Shown piece by piece: positions 60,010 through 64,000 of a DNA stretch of 64,000 nucleotides; within the stretch, counting starts at the first letter, position 1; each line of letters starts with the position of its first letter. Under the pieces are notes generated by a model, which was not told the DNA's origin, searched no databases, and saw only the letters and a list, made by a program, of their open reading frames with translations. This DNA comes from Tubulanus polymorphus (lineage: Eukaryota; Nemertea; Palaeonemertea; Tubulaniformes; Tubulanidae): positions 13,668,447 to 13,732,446 of the forward strand of contig NC_134030.1 in assembly GCF_964204645.1 (NCBI RefSeq), written 5' to 3'. The position numbers and the translations under genes are program-made.

Positions 60010-60066
60010 GTCCCGTGAGAGGACCCGGCCCGGGCCTGTGACGGGACATGGGTCCTCTCACGGGAC
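60010..60066. repeat. Perfect 17-bp hairpin built from the minisatellite core
   Basis: GTCCCGTGAGAGGACCC at 60010-60026 and its exact complement at 60050-60066, with a GC-rich 23-base loop. The stem sequence is the conserved core of the 30-bp array that starts 260 bp further on. Confidence 0.9.
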
Positions 60067-60324
60067 AAATGTAGAATTTTTACATGAAACGTCGATTCCA
60101 ATGCTAGCGGTTTCGAGTCACATTATTCTTATGTATTTTGCGCTTTTACGATTATGAATAAATAAATTCCTATCGATTGTAATTATTACATTTCCCATTT
60201 TGATTTCATTTATAAATAGAAGAAGGCCTACCGATAATTTCTAATTTCACTTGCTGGGCCAGGGGGACAATGGGGGATTGAATTCCCGTTTTCACGCAGG
60301 ATATTGAAAAAGGGGCCCGATTCA

Positions 60325-61420
60325 AGTTGATACTGTCCCGTGAGAGGTCCCGATTTTAAATACTGCCCCGTGAGAGGACCCGATTCAAGATGCTGTGCCG
60401 TGAGAGGACCCGATTCAAAACACTGTCCCGTGAGAAGACCCGGTTCAACATGCACTTTCCCGTGAGAGGACCCGAATCAACTTACTGTCCCGTGAGAGGG
60501 CCCGATTCAACAAACTGTCCCGTGAGAGGTCTCGATTTTAAATACAGTCCCGTAAGAGGACCCGATTCAACACTCTGTCCCGTGAGAGGACTCGATTTTA
60601 GATACCGCCCCGTGAGAGGACCCAAGTCAAGATGCTGTCCCGTGAGAGGACCCGATTCAACACACTGTCCCGTTAGAGGACCCGATTTAAAATACCGTCC
60701 AGTGAGAGGACCCGATTCAACTGATTGTCCCGTGAGAGGACCCGGTTCGTCACACTGTCCCGTGAGAGGACCCGATTCAAAATACTATCCCATGAGAGGA
60801 CCCGATTCAAGATGCTGTCCCATGAGAGGACCCGATTCCAAATACCATCCAGTGAGAGGCCCCGATTCAACTTACTGTCCCGTGAGAGGACCCGATTCAA
60901 CTTACGGGACACGGGACAGTATTTAAAATCGAGTCGATTTTAAATAATGTCATGTGAGAGGACCCGGTTCAACAAACTGTCCCGTGAGAGGACCCGATTT
61001 TAAATACAGTCCCGTGAGAGGACCCGATTCAACATACTGTCCCGTAAGACGATCCGGATTACTTGTATTGTCCCGTGAGAGGACCCGATTCAACACACTG
61101 TCCCGTGAGCGGTCCCGATTTTAAATACTGTCCCGTGAGAGGAACCAATTCAACTTACTGTCCTGTGAGAAGACTCGATTTTAAATGAAGTCCCGTGAGA
61201 GGACCCGATTCAACCACACTGACCCTTGAGAGGACCCGATTTTAGATAATGTCCCGTAGGGGAACCCCATTCAAGATGCTGTCCCGTGAGAGGATCTGAT
61301 TCAAAATACCGTCCAGTGAGAGGACCCGATTCAACACACTGTCTCGTGAGAGGACCCGGTTCAACATACAGTCCCGTGAGAGGACCCGATTTTGAATACT
61401 GTCCCGTGAGAGGTGGATCA
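60325..61420 (+). repeat. 30-bp minisatellite, about 36 units
   Basis: Unit core CTGTCCCGTGAGAGGACCCG + ATTCAACA.. with exact 30-bp spacing over most of its length. Two unit types mix: one with GATTCAACA, the other with GATTTTAAATA. Because 30 is divisible by three it gives a long spurious frame with PVRGPDS repeats. At about 60905-60935 one unit is inverted around ATTTAAAATCGA/TCGATTTTAAAT. Confidence 0.95.
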
Positions 61421-61639
61421 GTAACTAAAAATACGCAAGGTTTTACAACCTAGTTGAATTATTATTGCTTTTATCTATTTTTTGTTGAATTTCATTTGGT
61501 TTTTGTTTCACAGCCGAAATATTTGAAATGCACACACTATTTCTATCATTGAAAATTGAGAGAGTGGCCATGTTTGTGTTTGCTGCTTCGCGTAAATCCC
61601 GCACGGTGGCGCAACCGCGCGGAGTGGGGCCGATACGTC

Positions 61640-61912
61640 CAGAAATTTGCACAATCACCGATGATAAATAATGTATTAGAACCTTTATAGATACCAGTTG
61701 CTATTTTAATACAATTATCTAAATTTTCTTTAACTTTTTTAGGATCTGATACAATAAATCTATTACTTCTAGTGATATTTCTATTATAAGTTTGATTATA
61801 TTCGTTGGACAAAATGATATTATATTATCAAAATAGTTTTTATAAACAGTTTCTAATAAATTCAAAATGAAATAAGTTTTTCCACAATTTGTTACACCAG
61901 AAATTAACATAC
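61640..61912 (-). pseudogene. Polinton-type packaging ATPase, frameshifted and truncated
   Basis: Minus strand: starts MLISGVTNCGKTYFILNLLE with a Walker A motif (GVTNCGKT), then after a frameshift continues with SDPKKVKENL and NTLFIIGDCA, where the Walker B acidic pair expected as DD reads GD. After that the similarity stops. FtsK/HerA-type ATPases of this group package DNA into capsids. Its start lies about 50 bp after the integrase stop on the same strand, as neighbours in one element. Confidence 0.82.
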
Positions 61913-61960
61913 TAGAGGTTCAAATATAAATAATTCCTTTTTCATTTATATATTTTTAAT

Positions 61961-62245
61961 TTAACTTGATAATATCCATTCATTAGATTCATCGGCCATC
62001 CAACCCATTTTACTAAAGAAAATCTTTTTCTTTTAACAGTTTGTGTTTTTAATACTTTTTCAATTTTATATTCTTGTTCTAGTTTTTCAGTAGTTAAATT
62101 TAATTCTTCATGAAATACCCATCAACTTCTTCACCATCTTAATCTTCTTATTTATAGACGCATGGTTCTGTTGCTATTACTTTTTTATTTTATATGATTC
62201 CCTTGTTGGATTTCGATCATATCCTTTATCAAATATCTTTTTGTC
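61961..62245 (-). pseudogene. Polinton integrase C-terminal part with chromodomain
   Basis: Minus strand: FDKGYDRNPTRES (~62210), then EYKIEKVLKTQTVKRKR and LVKWVGW, a chromodomain (~61990-62080), then a frameshift and a stop at 61961. Chromodomains at the integrase C-terminus are characteristic of Maverick/Polinton and chromovirus integrases. It continues the catalytic part at 63421-63780 but is separated by a satellite insertion. Confidence 0.82.
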
Positions 62246-63420
62246 CGTCCGTCCGCAACTTTGTGAACGCGATTCAAGAAGAACCGTTGATAGCAGGACT
62301 ATGATATTACGTAGTATGATTACCCCTAGGGAGAGGATGTGCCCTATTGATTTTGGGGTCCAAGGACCAAAGGTCAAGGTCACTATAGTTCATTCATATG
62401 AAACCTTGTGAACGTGATTCAAAAAGAACCGTTGATAGCAGGACCATAATATTACGTAGTATGATTGCCCCTAGGGAGAGGATGTGCCCTATTGATTTTT
62501 GGGTCCAAGTACCAAAGATCAAGGTCACACCAGGTCATTCATGTGAAAGCTTGTGAACGTCATTCAAGACGAACCATTGATAGCAGGACCATGATATTAC
62601 GTAGTATGATTACTCCTAGCGAGAGGATGTGCCCCATTGATTTTGGGGTCCAAGGACCAAAGGTCAAGGTAACTACAGGTCATTCATGTGAAACCTTGTG
62701 ACCGTCATTCAATTAGAACCGTTGATAGCAGGACCATGATATTACGTAGTATGATTACCCCTAGGGAGAGGATGTGCCCCATTGATTTTGGGGTCCAAGT
62801 ACCAAAGGTCAAGGTCACTACAGGTCATTCATGTGAAACCTTGTGAACGTCATTCAAGAAGAACCGTTGATAGCAGGACCATGATATTACGTAGTATGAT
62901 TACCCCTAGGGAGAGGATGTGCCCTATTGATTCTGGGCTCCAAGGAACAAAGGTCAAGGTCACTTCAGGTCATTCATGTGAAACCTTGTGTCGTGAATGT
63001 GATTCAGAAAGAACTTTTGATAGCAATACAATGATATTACATCGCATGACTACCCCTAGGGAGAGGATGTGCCCTATTGATTTTGGGGGAAAAGGTCAAG
63101 GTCACTAGATATCATTCATATGAAACCTTGTAAACACGATCCAAGAAGAACCATTGATAACAGAACAATGCTATTTCATAGTATAATTACCCCTGGGGAG
63201 AGGATGTGCATTAGTGATTTTAGAGTTCTAGGGTCAAAGGTCAAGGTTGGTAGACGTCTTTTGCCTAAAACCCGTATACTCAACTCTTGAATAACCATTC
63301 ATAGCAGGAAAATGATATTTCATAGCATTGTTATCCCTGGATACACTCATTATTTTTCTATACCAAAGATTAGTGTCTTCGGGGGTCATTAATTCCCTAC
63401 TGGCTATCGCGGGGGACATA
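62246..63420 (+). repeat. 145-bp satellite array inserted in the integrase
   Basis: About eight units; the string GAACCGTTGATAGCAGGACC recurs at 62281, 62426, 62571, 62716 and 62861 (exact 145-bp spacing), then at ~63010, 63148 and 63290 in diverged form. Each unit contains CCAAAGGTCAAGGTCACT or a variant and CCCCTAGGGAGAGGATGTGC. Flanking sequence on both sides belongs to the integrase, so the array came in as an insertion or within a carrier element. Confidence 0.93.
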
Positions 63421-63790
63421 GATACGTAGTATCGAATTGCCTTGTTATATTTAGAAATTCTAACATTTTGACCAACTTTATATCTAGGTTCACCAAAATC
63501 ATCTATAAGAAATGCGCCATATAAATCATTCCAAACAATTTTAGCATTTTCAGGTTAACTCGCTTCAATAGGTTTCATTCCAATAGATGAATGATTAGAA
63601 TGATTATAACCTTCTATTAATTTTGGTAAAATATCAATCCATTTAAAAGTATTTGCTGTAAAATATTTCCACATTCTTGTTCTTAATGTTCTATTAAATC
63701 ATTCAACATCTGCTCCTTTTTTGTTCGATTTTGTTGAAATATATTTAATATTATCGTTATCTAAAGAGACTATGAACAAATGAATTATCA
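63421..63790 (-). pseudogene. Polinton integrase catalytic-core end
   Basis: Minus strand: FNRTLRTRMWKYFT with the region after the last acidic residue of the DDE core, then IEGYNHSNHSSIGMKP and NDLYGAFLID, and the SH3-like KVGQNVRISKYNKAIRYY at 63430-63480. This is the retroviral-type integrase of Polintons. One TGA and one TAA interrupt it, and the N-terminal zinc domain and first catalytic acids are missing. Confidence 0.85.
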
Positions 63791-63794
63791 AATT

Positions 63795-64000
63795 ATTTTC
63801 CACCATAAATTTGTTATATTTAATTGCGCATCAGAAATAATGTAAATATGCATTTTATAATTATTGATTCCTTTTTTCTTTTTCATAAATAATTGTATTC
63901 CATCTTTTGTATTTTCAAATTTTTTACCGGAATCATGTGATGAATTATCTTCACTGGTTCTAAAATCTAACCATAATGCAAATTTTTTACCAGTAAAATA
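63795..64000 (-). pseudogene. Fragment of another Polinton-associated ORF
   Basis: Minus strand, open to the window edge: LWLDFRTSEDNSSHDSGKKF then a Lys-rich stretch and MHIYIISDAQLNI, ending near 63800. The protein character is clear and codon use matches the neighbouring integrase, so it probably belongs to the same element (structural or unknown protein). It replaces the expected integrase N-terminus, indicating a deletion. Confidence 0.5.

Noticed and set aside
60390-60926. 178-codon ORF with PVRGPDS repeats
   Set aside because: It is a translation of the 30-bp minisatellite; period divisible by three keeps the frame open, and the complement is open as well.
62465-63108. Two plus-strand ORFs of 78 and 108 codons
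   Set aside because: They are translations of the 145-bp satellite.
1-64000. CRISPR arrays, bacterial operons or prophage
   Set aside because: Introns, non-LTR elements and split conserved animal genes make this a nuclear animal sequence; the tandem arrays lack the repeat-spacer layout.

Overview
This window looks like nuclear DNA of a repeat-rich bilaterian invertebrate, probably marine. The coding exons carry GT-AG introns of up to about 17 kb, two conserved animal genes are recognisable, and most of the remaining sequence is transposon debris: non-LTR retrotransposons, Penelope-like elements, Maverick/Polinton pieces, MITEs and satellites. I cannot assign the phylum from sequence alone.

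Host genes, all on the + strand. (1) A CCDC12/Cwf18-like splicing factor has four coding exons (613-17922) that read phase-consistently into a 156-residue protein. (2) A SKAP-like adaptor (Src kinase-associated phosphoprotein family) has nine coding exons spread over 33.6 kb (25048-58602). They join in phase into a 647-residue protein with an N-terminal helical region, a PH domain split over four exons, many Tyr-Asp-Asp motifs and a C-terminal SH3 domain. It is clearly longer than the roughly 360-residue vertebrate SKAP proteins. (3) A single-exon rhodopsin-class receptor (41778-43013, 411 residues) lies inside the 17-kb seventh intron of the SKAP gene. It keeps the class A scaffold but lacks three activation landmarks.

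Mobile DNA by region. 0.8-2.3 kb: an intact-looking TIR element with 5-bp target duplications. 2.6-6.5 kb: a minus-strand LINE with ORF1, endonuclease and RT, all broken. 12.2-17.3 kb: a piggyBac-type MITE, a 350-bp MITE, a repeat with a 155-bp tandem core, and TTCGAAC-rich degenerate repeats. 18.9-24.4 kb: RT fragments and nested inverted repeats. 28-32.7 kb: a foldback element, then a LINE split by a 1.28-kb element. 32.9-37.9 kb: a very AT-rich Polinton-like tract with broken family-B DNA polymerase, a zinc-ribbon ORF, small membrane proteins and a ~630-bp inverted duplication, interrupted by a Penelope GIY-YIG fragment. 45-55 kb: further LINE and Penelope RT remnants, a 1.6-1.8-kb repeat in two direct copies, a satellite with foldback arms, and a rearranged inverted repeat. 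60-61.4 kb: a 30-bp minisatellite. 61.6-64 kb: a second, minus-strand Polinton fragment with packaging ATPase and chromodomain integrase; the integrase is split by a 145-bp satellite array.

Exon joins, phases and motif positions were worked out by eye from the sequence. Family names rest on remembered conserved motifs, not on searches.
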